This document shows, piece after piece, positions 6,699 to 14,784 of a stretch of 16,753 bases of DNA. Source of the DNA: Bacteroides sp. OF04-15BH (GTDB lineage Bacteria > Bacteroidota > Bacteroidia > Bacteroidales > Bacteroidaceae); NCBI RefSeq assembly GCF_003477995.1, contig NZ_QUEM01000019.1:1-16753 (forward strand), written 5' to 3'. The position numbers and the translations under genes were made by a program. Position 1 is the first letter of the stretch, and the number at the start of each line of letters is the position of its first letter. Under the pieces are notes generated by a model. That model was not told the origin of the DNA, did no database searches, and saw only the letters and a program-made list of their open reading frames with translations.

Positions 6699-7084
6699 TA
6701 ATCTTTTCTATTTTTCATATTCTTGGCCTCGATGCTCAGTGTGGCATGAGGTACGGCGCGCAGACGCTCCTTGGGAATCAGGCGACCGGTTTCACGGCAG
6801 ATACCGTAGGTCTTGTTCTCAATACGAACCAGCGCAGCCTGAAGGCCCTGTATGAATTTCTGCTGACGGGCAGCCAAGGTAGTCAGTTCTTCTTTTGACT
6901 GAGTCAAGGCACCCTCTTCCATCGCCTTGTAGGTAGGCGATGTATCATCCACGCCATTGTTGTCCCGGTTCATCAGAGAAGCCATCATATCCTCATAGTC
7001 ACGTTTGGCCAATTCCAGTTTCTCTAAAATCAGTGTTCTGAACTCTTCCAACTCTTCATCACTGTAACGTGTCTTTTCACTCAT
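6698..7084 (-). CDS. TraR/DksA-family regulator with degenerate zinc finger
   Basis: A 128-residue protein. It has an N-terminal coiled-coil region (about residues 8-90) whose tip carries acidic residues in NGVDDTSPTYKAMEEG, followed by the DksA/TraR C-terminal signature YGICRETGRLIPKERLRAVP. DksA proteins bind RNA polymerase through the secondary channel and modulate initiation, often with ppGpp. Classical DksA has a four-Cys zinc finger. Here only Cys96 remains: the second Cys of the first pair is Thr (CRET), and the second pair is replaced by the SIEA segment, so zinc binding is unlikely. I recall similar Cys-poor versions in other Bacteroidota. It lies 80 bases after ileS and overlaps lspA by one base. 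Confidence 0.9.
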   Translation of the reverse strand: MSEKTRYSDEELEEFRTLILEKLELAKRDYEDMMASLMNRDNNGVDDTSPTYKAMEEGALTQSKEELTTLAARQQKFIQGLQAALVRIENKTYGICRETGRLIPKERLRAVPHATLSIEAKNMKNRKD

Positions 7085-7128
7085 GGTTTACTTCTTTTTA
7101 AGTTAATAGTAGATTATTTATGGAACAA

Positions 7129-7156
7129 AGTGCCTGGGCTTTGCAGTCCAGGCACT
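7129..7156 (-). terminator. Stable hairpin between ileS and the dksA-like gene
   Basis: AGTGCCTGGGCT (7129-7140) pairs with AGTCCAGGCACT (7145-7156), with one G-T pair, around a 4-base loop. On the minus strand it begins 9 bases after the ileS stop and is followed by TTTGTTCC, which is too T-poor for a strong intrinsic terminator. It may be a partial terminator or an RNA processing/stability element. No good TAnnTTTG box precedes the dksA-like gene; TTTG(N20)TAACTTAA at about 7098-7129 is only a weak promoter candidate. Confidence 0.55.
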
Positions 7157-7164
7157 CCGGATTA

Positions 7165-10100
7165 TTATGCTTTTGAAAGAGACAGCAGGACAGTCTCACC
7201 GTCCAGACTTACTTCGAGCGCACCCTCCAGGCTGTCAACAAGCTCAATAGAGTTTGCCAACACCTGTGCACTGATATAGTCGCCGAACTTCTCGACAACG
7301 CTGCTCACCAGCGGGCTGTTCACAATCTGAACCTGAATGCGGTCGGTAATCTCCAGACCGCTTTCCTTTCTTTGTGTCTGGATGGCCTTGATAATCTCAC
7401 GGGCCACACCTTCGTTCTTCAGTTCTTCGGTGATGGTGATATCCAAAGCGACAGTTACACTGCCTTCGTTGGCTACAGTCCATCCCGGAATATCCTCGCT
7501 GAAGATTTCCACATCCTCCAGACAAACCTCTACAGGCTCGCCTTCCGGCAAGGTCAGACTGATATTTCCGTTGCTCTCGAGAGCGGCAATCTGCTCCTGA
7601 GTCATGGCATCAACCAATGCGGCTACTGATTTCATCAGCTTGCCGTATTTCTTACCCATGGTACGGAAGTTACACTTCACTTTCTTAACCAGCATGCCGC
7701 TACCGTCTACAAACTGGAGTTCCTTCACATTGATCTCATCCAGAATGAGCTGCTTAACGGCTTCGATATTCTCCTTCTGCTGGGCATCGGTAGCCGGAAT
7801 GGCAATGCACTGCAACGGCTGACGTACGATGATCTTTTCCTTCTTACGCAGAGACAGCACCATAGAGGTAATCTTCTGCGCCAGTTCCATACGATTCTCC
7901 AGCACACGGTCGATCTTGCTTTCGTCGCACTGCGGGAAAGTGGTCAGATGGATGCTCTTTCCACCTTCGTTGCGTCCGGTTGCTGCAGTCAGGTCGGTGT
8001 AAAGACGGTCTGCATAGTATGGAGCAATCGGAGCCATCAGCTTGGCAACAGTCTCCAGGCAGGTATACAGAGTCTGATAAGCAGAAAGCTTGTCGGTACT
8101 CATCGCGCTACCCCAGAAACGTTTACGGCTCAAGCGAACGAACCAGTTACTTACGTTATCGATCATGAAGTCCTGAATCAGACGACCGGCCTTGGTCGGC
8201 TCATAGTCGTTGTAGCAGGCATCCACATTCTTGATCAAAGAGTTCAACTCAGACAGAATCCAACGGTCGATTTCCGGACGCTCGTTCATCGGCACATCTG
8301 CCTCTTCGTAGCACCATCCGTCTACGTTGGCATACATAGTCAGGAACGAATAGGTCTGGAACAGTTTGCCGAAGAAAGTACGGCTCACTTCCTGAACACC
8401 AGCCTCATCGAACTTCAGGTTGTCCCAAGGTGATGAGTTGGTAATCATATACCAGCGCACGGCATCAGAACCGTATTTCTCGATAGACTCAAACGGATCA
8501 ACAGCGTTGCCCAAACGCTTGGACATCTTGTTTCCGTTCTTATCCAATACCAGTCCGTTAGAGATAACGGCCTTGAAGGCTACTGTATCGAATACCATGG
8601 TAGCAATGGCATGGAGCGTAAAGAACCAACCACGGGTCTGGTCCACACCCTCGGCGATGAAATCTGCCGGGAATACCTCGCGGGCGTCGAACTGTTCCTT
8701 ATTCTCGAACGGATAGTGAATCTGTGCGTATGGCATGGCACCTGAATCAAACCAAACGTCAATCAGGTCGAGCTCACGCTTCATCGGCTTTCCGCTCGGG
8801 CTAACCAGCACCACATCATCCACAAACGGACGGTGCAGATCGATCTTATCATAATTTTCCTGAGAGTAGTCTCCCGGAACAAATCCTTTTTCCTTCAATG
8901 GGTTTGAGGTCATCACACCGGCTGCAACAGCCTTGTCGATCTCCTGATAAAGTTCTTCTACAGAGCCGATACAGATTTCCTCACCGTCTTCCGAGCGCCA
9001 GATTGGCAGCGGAGTACCCCAGTAACGGCTACGACTCAGGTTCCAGTCATTCAGATTCTCCAACCATTTGCCGAAACGTCCGGTACCGGTTGATTCCGGT
9101 TTCCACAGAATAGTCTTGTTGAGTTCGATCATACGCTCCTTAACGGCTGTACTCTTGATGAACCAGCTGTCGAGCGGATAGTACAGGATCGGCTTGTCGG
9201 TACGCCAGCAGTGCGGATAATTGTGCACGTGCTTTTCGATCTTGAAGGCCTTGTTGTTCTGCTTCAGATCCATGCAGATGGTCACGTCGAGAGTCTCATC
9301 CTTCTCGGTCTTCTTATCGTCGTAAGCGTTCTTTACGAAGCATCCTTCCCAAGGTTTGTAGGCTTCCACGTTCACGTGGTTCTTGACAAATTCCTCATCC
9401 AACTCGTCAATCAGATAGAACTTACCGGTGAGGTCTACCATCGGACGGGCTTCACCCTTCTTGTTGATCAGCTGCATCGGAGCAATTCCGGCAGCCTTGG
9501 CAACCTGGGCATCATCAGCACCGAAGGTCGGAGCGATATGTACGATACCGGTACCGTCCTCAGTAGTTACATAGTCACCCGGAATCACGCGGAAGGCATC
9601 TCCCTCCGGAGTTACCCAAGGCAACAGCTGCTCATAGCGCATACCTACCAGATCAGCTCCGGTGTATTCAGCAACAATCTGATAAGGGATTACCTTGTCA
9701 CCTGCCTTGTAAGCAGACAGATCGGCACCCTCACCCTGCGGATTGAAGTAAGCGGATACACGAGCCTTAGCCATAATCACCGTGATAGGCTGGGCGGTGT
9801 ACATATTATAAGTACGGATACATACGTAATCAATCTTAGGACCCACACACAGAGCTGTGTTTGAAGACAGAGTCCAAGGAGTTGTTGTCCATGCCAGGAA
9901 ATAAGGAGTTCCCCACTCGGCCATTTCCGGTTTCGGATCCAGCATCTTGAACTGTGCGGTAACGGTGGTATCCTTCACATCGCGGTAACAACCCGGCTGG
10001 TTCAACTCGTGAGAGCTCAATCCGGTACCTGCTGCCGGTGAATACGGCTGGATGGTATAACCTTTGTAAAGCAGGTTCTTGCCATACAGCTGCTTCAGCA

Positions 10101-10590
10101 ACCACCACAGAGTTTCGATATATTTATTGTCGTATGTGATGTATGGATGCTCCATATCAACCCAGTAACCCATCTTGTGACTCAGATCAGTCCACTCCTG
10201 AGTAAACATCATCACATTGGTACGGCACTTGCGGTTGTAATCCTCGATAGAGATGGTCTTACCGATATCTTCCTTGGTAATACCCAATTCTTTCTCCACG
10301 CCCAACTCTACCGGCAGTCCGTGTGTATCCCATCCTGCCTTACGCTTCACCTGAAAACCCTTCATGGTCTTGAAGCGGCAGAAAGTGTCCTTTATGGAAC
10401 GGGCCAGTACGTGATGGATTCCCGGATGACCGTTGGCAGAAGGAGGTCCCTCAAAGAAAATGAAAGAAGGACAGCCCTCGCGCTCTGTCATACTTTTATG
10501 AAACACATCATCTACATCCCACTGACGAAGCACTTCTTTGTTCACCTCAGAGAGGTTCAAATTTGTGCGTTCTGTGAATTTCTTTGCCAT
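7165..10590 (-). CDS. ileS: Isoleucyl-tRNA synthetase, type 2-like with GxHH signature
   Basis: A 1141-residue cytoplasmic class I aminoacyl-tRNA synthetase that charges tRNA-Ile. The N-terminal Rossmann half has FFEGPPSANG (residues 45-54), directly followed by the signature region. In place of HxGH it reads Gly-Ile-His-His (57-60). The CP1 editing domain is recognised by WTTTPWT (from residue 234) and by GTGIVHIAPTFGADD (about 345-359), which includes the editing-site Asp. KMSKR is intact at residues 688-692 (8515-8529), followed by the helical anticodon-binding domain. The length, well above the roughly 940 residues of E. coli IleRS, and the sequence style fit the eukaryote-like IleRS2 branch, which tolerates mupirocin. 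The start ATG (10588-10590) lies 47 bases after a -7 box. It begins the leftward series that includes lspA, although a hairpin at 7129-7156 may reduce readthrough. Confidence 0.96.
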   Translation of the reverse strand: MAKKFTERTNLNLSEVNKEVLRQWDVDDVFHKSMTEREGCPSFIFFEGPPSANGHPGIHHVLARSIKDTFCRFKTMKGFQVKRKAGWDTHGLPVELGVEKELGITKEDIGKTISIEDYNRKCRTNVMMFTQEWTDLSHKMGYWVDMEHPYITYDNKYIETLWWLLKQLYGKNLLYKGYTIQPYSPAAGTGLSSHELNQPGCYRDVKDTTVTAQFKMLDPKPEMAEWGTPYFLAWTTTPWTLSSNTALCVGPKIDYVCIRTYNMYTAQPITVIMAKARVSAYFNPQGEGADLSAYKAGDKVIPYQIVAEYTGADLVGMRYEQLLPWVTPEGDAFRVIPGDYVTTEDGTGIVHIAPTFGADDAQVAKAAGIAPMQLINKKGEARPMVDLTGKFYLIDELDEEFVKNHVNVEAYKPWEGCFVKNAYDDKKTEKDETLDVTICMDLKQNNKAFKIEKHVHNYPHCWRTDKPILYYPLDSWFIKSTAVKERMIELNKTILWKPESTGTGRFGKWLENLNDWNLSRSRYWGTPLPIWRSEDGEEICIGSVEELYQEIDKAVAAGVMTSNPLKEKGFVPGDYSQENYDKIDLHRPFVDDVVLVSPSGKPMKRELDLIDVWFDSGAMPYAQIHYPFENKEQFDAREVFPADFIAEGVDQTRGWFFTLHAIATMVFDTVAFKAVISNGLVLDKNGNKMSKRLGNAVDPFESIEKYGSDAVRWYMITNSSPWDNLKFDEAGVQEVSRTFFGKLFQTYSFLTMYANVDGWCYEEADVPMNERPEIDRWILSELNSLIKNVDACYNDYEPTKAGRLIQDFMIDNVSNWFVRLSRKRFWGSAMSTDKLSAYQTLYTCLETVAKLMAPIAPYYADRLYTDLTAATGRNEGGKSIHLTTFPQCDESKIDRVLENRMELAQKITSMVLSLRKKEKIIVRQPLQCIAIPATDAQQKENIEAVKQLILDEINVKELQFVDGSGMLVKKVKCNFRTMGKKYGKLMKSVAALVDAMTQEQIAALESNGNISLTLPEGEPVEVCLEDVEIFSEDIPGWTVANEGSVTVALDITITEELKNEGVAREIIKAIQTQRKESGLEITDRIQVQIVNSPLVSSVVEKFGDYISAQVLANSIELVDSLEGALEVSLDGETVLLSLSKA

Positions 10591-10637
10591 ATATCTGATT
10601 TTTTTAAACTTTCTGAATCGATTTTCTCAAATTGCCG

Positions 10638-10645
10638 CAAAAATA
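10638..10645 (-). promoter_or_regulatory. Promoter -7 box of ileS
   Basis: TATTTTTG on the minus strand matches TAnnTTTG, 47 bases upstream of the ileS ATG. No TTTG is found at the ideal 19-21 base spacing; the nearest begins 24 bases away, inside the CAAAATCAT motif at 10670. No T-box-like leader is evident. Confidence 0.5.
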
Positions 10646-10707
10646 GTAATTTTATTGAGAATCTGAAAACAAAATCATAGGGATTTCATGAATCCCGATG
10701 CAAAACG

Positions 10708-10756
10708 AAAAAAATCGGACCTGCCGGACTACATAATCTCCGGCAAGATCCGATTT
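10708..10756 (-). terminator. Terminator of the panB-MFS unit
   Basis: On the minus strand a long stem (10739-10756 with 10712-10728, one internal mismatch) around a 10-base loop is followed by a run of seven Ts, partly within the stem (10708-10714). It lies 15 bases after the MFS gene stop and isolates panB-MFS from ileS. Confidence 0.85.
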
Positions 10757-10771
10757 CTCTGTTTTTATGTA

Positions 10772-11926
10772 TTACATACCCTTGCGACTGTGTGTCAAGA
10801 ACCAACGGTGCACTTTTGCAAAATAAAACACCGCCAACAGCAGAACCACCGCCAGGCCTATCCAATATACAATCTGTGCGTTCCGGGGCAATAGAAGCGA
10901 GCTTCCTAACATACCCAGACACAGACCGCTCTCCCAGCCCAACATATAGGAACTTTGGGCTGTACCCCGTTCGCAATGCTCCGCTACCCGCATAAAGTAG
11001 ATCAGATAGCGGCTTGTCAGCAGACCGCCACCCGCACCGGCCAAAAGCCCGGTAAAGGGCACAACATCCGGTTCCGGCACAAGCAGATTGATGACATAGA
11101 CAAGAATCAGGGCCACAAAGCCCAACAGCATCAGCAAGCGGCTGTCTCTTGTCCGGAAAAAGAAGTAATGAATGGCCTGCGACAGGATGAAGCCTCCGAA
11201 CAGCCAACCATAAAAATAGACCGTGTAATTACGCGGCAGGAGCAGTCCCAACAGGAAACTGATCGGAACCAGCGTAAAAAACAGAATCTTGGCACGGGGC
11301 AGCCAGAATCGGTCGAGCGAAAAGCATTTGGGCTCCAGCGGAGTGCGGAACGGCACATGAAGCTGCAGGATGAGCAACCAGGACAGCAACAGCATGGAAG
11401 CCGGAAGCCAGATTACATTCTCCCAATCAAAATACAGATTCAGCACCAATGCCGCCAATGGTCCCAACGCCAGCGCAAAGCGGGTCACCCAATAATACCA
11501 ATAAGCCGCCTTGGTCCGTTTCTTGGTGTGCGTCAGGTCGATCAGAAGAGTAGCTCCCAGAGCTATCTGAAACAGACCGTAGGCCGCACCTTGCATAAAG
11601 CGGGCCGCGATATACATCCATTCCGGCAAACGGTAAAGCGTAGCCACCGTAAAGAGCAGCATGAAGAACTGCGCCCACAGCACCACTGATTTACGTTTGT
11701 AACGGTCGAGCCAGTAATTCGCAAACGGACCGAACAGGAAAATTCCGGCGCCAAAGACCGAAACGACAGCTCCGGCAACAGAAAGATTCTCCTGAAAATA
11801 GCGCCCCAGAACCCAGGGTTCTGTAAGCAACAGTCCATACATGGCGATACCGGTCAACAGATTGACCACCAGGATGGTTACAAAGGAGGATTTCCACAAA
11901 GAAGGATTATTCTGTATGTCTGCCAC
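10772..11926 (-). CDS. MFS transporter of unknown substrate, co-transcribed with panB
   Basis: A 384-residue integral membrane protein with about 12 hydrophobic helices in two halves. It carries the Major Facilitator loop 2-3 signature in the form GPFANYWLDRYKRKSVV and a basic central loop (LEPKCFSLDRFWLPRAK). It resembles AraJ-like MFS efflux or uptake carriers, but no substrate can be read from sequence. The start is GTG (11924-11926), only two bases after the panB stop. No in-frame ATG occurs until after the first helix has begun, so the GTG is well supported. The tight junction suggests translational coupling with panB. A link to pantoate, pantothenate or a related metabolite is possible but unproven. 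A terminator follows. Confidence 0.88.
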   Translation of the reverse strand: MADIQNNPSLWKSSFVTILVVNLLTGIAMYGLLLTEPWVLGRYFQENLSVAGAVVSVFGAGIFLFGPFANYWLDRYKRKSVVLWAQFFMLLFTVATLYRLPEWMYIAARFMQGAAYGLFQIALGATLLIDLTHTKKRTKAAYWYYWVTRFALALGPLAALVLNLYFDWENVIWLPASMLLLSWLLILQLHVPFRTPLEPKCFSLDRFWLPRAKILFFTLVPISFLLGLLLPRNYTVYFYGWLFGGFILSQAIHYFFFRTRDSRLLMLLGFVALILVYVINLLVPEPDVVPFTGLLAGAGGGLLTSRYLIYFMRVAEHCERGTAQSSYMLGWESGLCLGMLGSSLLLPRNAQIVYWIGLAVVLLLAVFYFAKVHRWFLTHSRKGM

Positions 11927-11928
11927 AA

Positions 11929-12750
11929 TTAATATTGTTCGTTAATACTCGGGAAATCACGGTCTTTTACATCCGTGACGTACTGACCGATAGCATCAGT
12001 CATGACTGTATGCAGATCGGCATAGCGACGCAGGAATTTCGGCGAGAAACCTTTATTCATTCCCAGCATGTCGTTAACGACCAGCACCTGACCGTCCACT
12101 TCACCACCGGCACCGATACCAATCACCGGAATAGTCAATTCAGAAGCCACACGGGCAGCCAGCACAGCAGGAATCTTCTCCAATACCAAAGCAAAGCAGC
12201 CTGCTTCTTCCAGCAGATGAGCATCTTCAATCAGTTTCTGTGCTTCGGCCTCTTCCTTGGCACGCACGGCATAAGTTCCGAACTTGTTGATGCTCTGCGG
12301 AGTCAGACCCAGATGGCCCATAATAGGAATACCGGCAGCCAGAATAGCCTTCACGGTGTCAATGATTTCTGCTCCACCTTCCAGCTTCAGCGCGTCGCAT
12401 CCGCTTTCCTTCATGATGCGCACGGCATTGGTAACACCCTCTGTCGGGTTCACCTGATAAGTACCGAAAGGCATATCACAAACCACCAGCGCTCTTTTGG
12501 CACCACGCATCACGGAGGTGGCATGATAGATCATCTGATCGAGTGTGATAGGAAGTGTTGTGGTATTTCCGGCCATAACATTCGAAGCCGAGTCGCCTAC
12601 AAGGATGACGTCTACTCCGGCACCGTCTACAATCTGAGCCATTGTATAGTCATAAGCAGTAAGCATGGCAATCTTTTTACCCTGGCCCTTCATTTCGATT
12701 AATCTGTGTGTTGTCACTTTACGGACATCTTCTACTAAATACCCAGCCAT
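11929..12750 (-). CDS. panB: Ketopantoate hydroxymethyltransferase (PanB)
   Basis: A 273-residue cytoplasmic (beta/alpha)8-barrel enzyme that transfers a one-carbon unit from 5,10-methylene-THF to 2-oxoisovalerate, giving ketopantoate, the first committed step to pantothenate and CoA. Expected residues are present: metal ligands Asp53 (VGDSASNV), Asp92 (DMPFGTYQ) and Glu124 (KLEGG), and catalytic Glu191 in [14 protein letters not shown] and IGIGAG are also in place. Length and domain layout are normal. The next step needs PanE or IlvC and then PanC, which are not in this window. It is transcribed from its own -7 box and followed after two bases by the MFS gene. The divergent neighbour encodes an acyl-CoA synthetase, a CoA user, but co-regulation is not shown. 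Confidence 0.97.
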   Translation of the reverse strand: MAGYLVEDVRKVTTHRLIEMKGQGKKIAMLTAYDYTMAQIVDGAGVDVILVGDSASNVMAGNTTTLPITLDQMIYHATSVMRGAKRALVVCDMPFGTYQVNPTEGVTNAVRIMKESGCDALKLEGGAEIIDTVKAILAAGIPIMGHLGLTPQSINKFGTYAVRAKEEAEAQKLIEDAHLLEEAGCFALVLEKIPAVLAARVASELTIPVIGIGAGGEVDGQVLVVNDMLGMNKGFSPKFLRRYADLHTVMTDAIGQYVTDVKDRDFPSINEQY

Positions 12751-12784
12751 TTCTTTTTTAAGTTTAAGTTTTTAAATTTCGCTG

Positions 12785-12792
12785 CAAAAGTA
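12785..12792 (-). promoter_or_regulatory. Promoter -7 box of panB
   Basis: TACTTTTG on the minus strand matches TAnnTTTG and lies 34 bases before the panB ATG. No TTTG is present at the -33 spacing. Confidence 0.55.
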
Positions 12793-12943
12793 CTCATTTT
12801 TTCTTTTATCCGAGGCGCCCGACCCATTTTTTTGTGTGATTTTGCCAGCCGGCAACTCCGCCGACACTGCAGAGCGCCGCTATTTTCATTACGTTTTGTG
12901 TGTTTTCAATACAAAAAAGCATCGGATTGTAAGTTTTATTTCG

Positions 12944-12951
12944 TATTTTTG
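12944..12951 (+). promoter_or_regulatory. Promoter -7 box of the acyl-CoA synthetase gene
   Basis: TATTTTTG on the plus strand lies 33 bases before the ATG at 12985. A -33 TTTG is not obvious. The 234-base spacer shared with panB holds a GC-rich middle (about 12811-12883) in which I see no gene or clear repeat. Confidence 0.52.
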
Positions 12952-12984
12952 CCCCTGATAACCAAAACATAGCTGCAATACAAC

Positions 12985-14637
12985 ATGGAAAAAGGATTGA
13001 TAAAACTTTTTGAGAACAGCATAAAAAACAATTGGAATCTGAAAGCGCTGACCGACTTCAACGGAGAGACGTTGCAATATAAGGATGTGGCGCGAAAAAT
13101 AGAGAAGCTGCACATTCTGATGGAGAACGCCGGCATCGTACCGGGTGACAAAGTGGCGCTCTGCGGACGCAACTGCGGCAACTGGTGCGTCACTTTTCTG
13201 GCAGCAATCAGTTATGGAGCAGTCATCGTTCCCATTCTGCACGAATTCAAGCCGGACAACATCCACAACATCGTGAACCACTCGGAAGCACGCCTGCTCT
13301 TTACCGGCGATTATGTATGGGAAAACCTGAACGAGGAGGAAATGCCGCATCTCGAAGGAGTTATCTGCGTGAACGATTTCAGCCTGCTGACATCGCGCTC
13401 GGAGAAGCTGTCGTTCGCACGCGAGCACCTGAACGAACTGTTCGGAAAGAAATCCCCCAACCGCTTCACGCCGGACATGATTTCCTATAAAGAAGAGGAT
13501 TCTCCCGAATCGCTGGTCATCATCAACTACACTTCCGGAACCACCGGATTCTCCAAAGGTGTGATGCTCCCTTGCCGCAGCATCCTGTCAAACATCATCT
13601 TCTGCAAGGATACCATCGGTCTCAAGCCGGGCGACAATATTGTATCCATGCTGCCCATGGGTCATGTTTTCGGACTGGTGTATGACTTCCTGTACGGCAT
13701 CAGCGCCGGAGCACATCTCTACTTCCTGACCCGCATGCCGTCTCCGAAAATCATCAAGACGACTGTAGCCGCCATCCGTCCGCGCATCATCTCATGCGTG
13801 CCGCTGGTCATCGAAAAACTCTTCAAGCAGGAGATTCTGCCGCAGGTAGACAGCAAGCTGGGCAAGCTGTTGCTCAAACTGCCGATTATCAGTGAACATC
13901 TCAAAGAGAAAGCACGCCAGGAGAGCCTGCGTCTGTTTGGCGACAACATTCTGGAAGTCATCATCGGCGGCGCCCCCTTCAATGCCGAAGTGGAAGCTTT
14001 CGTACGAAACATCAAGTTCCCTTATTCCATCGCATACGGCATGACGGAGTGCGGACCAATTATCTGCCACAGCACGTGGAAGGAAACGGCCTACATGTCT
14101 TGCGGCAAGGTGGCTCACCGCATGGAAGCCAAGGTGCTGAGTCCCGAACCGGACAAGGTGCCGGGCGAACTGGTCTGCCGCGGCGAAAACCTGATGTTGG
14201 GCTATTACAAGAATCCGGAAGCCACCGAGGCGATTATCGACGCTGAAGGATGGCTGCACACCGGTGACACGGCCGTAATCTCTCCTGAAGGGGACGTCTA
14301 CATCAAAGGCCGCTGCAAGAACATGCTTCTGAGCACCAACGGACAGAATATCTATCCGGAAGAGATTGAATCGAAGCTGAACAACATGCCATACGTCAAT
14401 GAGTCGCTGGTCATCATGAGCCAAAGCAAACTGGTAGCCCTTATCTATCCGGACCTGAACGAGGCTCTGGAAAACGGCTACAACGAACAGCAGCTGATGA
14501 ACATGCTGGAGCAAAACCGCATCGAACTGAACAAAGAATTGCCGGCATATTCCCAGATCACGAAAATCGTATTCCGCAACGAGGAATTTGAAAAGACGGC
14601 AAAGAAAAGTATCAAGCGATACCTGTATCAGGACTGA
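12985..14637 (+). CDS. AMP-forming long-chain acyl-CoA synthetase-like enzyme
   Basis: A 550-residue member of the ANL adenylate-forming superfamily, which activates a carboxylic acid with ATP to an acyl-adenylate and then usually transfers it to CoA. Visible core motifs in order are the P-loop TSGTTGFSKG (residues 183-192), PMGHVFGL, YGMTECGP (A5), the GWLHTGD motif (A7), KGRCKNMLLSTNGQNIYPEE (A8 hinge) and the C-terminal catalytic Lys region KTAKKSIKRYLYQ. All catalytic elements appear intact. Length and composition fit FadD-like fatty acyl-CoA synthetases, but acyl-ACP synthetase or another acid substrate cannot be excluded. There is no membrane segment; peripheral membrane association is usual for the family. 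The gene is monocistronic by position: the next gene has its own promoter box. Confidence 0.9.
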   Translation: MEKGLIKLFENSIKNNWNLKALTDFNGETLQYKDVARKIEKLHILMENAGIVPGDKVALCGRNCGNWCVTFLAAISYGAVIVPILHEFKPDNIHNIVNHSEARLLFTGDYVWENLNEEEMPHLEGVICVNDFSLLTSRSEKLSFAREHLNELFGKKSPNRFTPDMISYKEEDSPESLVIINYTSGTTGFSKGVMLPCRSILSNIIFCKDTIGLKPGDNIVSMLPMGHVFGLVYDFLYGISAGAHLYFLTRMPSPKIIKTTVAAIRPRIISCVPLVIEKLFKQEILPQVDSKLGKLLLKLPIISEHLKEKARQESLRLFGDNILEVIIGGAPFNAEVEAFVRNIKFPYSIAYGMTECGPIICHSTWKETAYMSCGKVAHRMEAKVLSPEPDKVPGELVCRGENLMLGYYKNPEATEAIIDAEGWLHTGDTAVISPEGDVYIKGRCKNMLLSTNGQNIYPEEIESKLNNMPYVNESLVIMSQSKLVALIYPDLNEALENGYNEQQLMNMLEQNRIELNKELPAYSQITKIVFRNEEFEKTAKKSIKRYLYQD

Positions 14638-14733
14638 AGAGCAGATTGCCGGAACGGGAGGACAGAAAAAGAAAAACCGACGGCCGGCAGCATATCCTGG
14701 ACGGATATACAGAGAACTATCAGTTTTTTTTAT

Positions 14734-14741
14734 TACTTTTG
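14734..14741 (+). promoter_or_regulatory. Promoter -7 box of the RlmD-like gene
   Basis: TACTTTTG matches TAnnTTTG, 43 bases before the ATG at 14785. It is preceded by a T-rich run but no TTTG at -33. The 146-base gap after the synthetase gene has only a weak 6-bp hairpin (14692-14708) and no clear terminator, so readthrough from upstream is possible. Confidence 0.52.
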
Positions 14742-14784
14742 TCGGCATTTGACAAAAAGAGAGTGAACTAATAAAATTTAAATT

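Noticed and set aside
9211..9864. A 217-codon open frame opposite ileS
   Set aside because: It is a shadow of ileS; the ileS frame is continuous and motif-complete over this range.
10591..10680. T-box or other riboswitch upstream of ileS
   Set aside because: The leader is under 50 bases from the -7 box to the ATG, with no T-box sequence or long stem. T-box control is also not expected in Bacteroidota.
12811..12883. GC-rich stretch between panB and the acyl-CoA synthetase considered as a small RNA or remnant gene
   Set aside because: No promoter, terminator, stable hairpin or readable frame supports it; base composition alone is not enough.
13792..14748. A 318-codon open frame on the minus strand opposite the acyl-CoA synthetase
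   Set aside because: The plus-strand synthetase has intact family motifs across the same bases. The reverse frame has no motif and no promoter.
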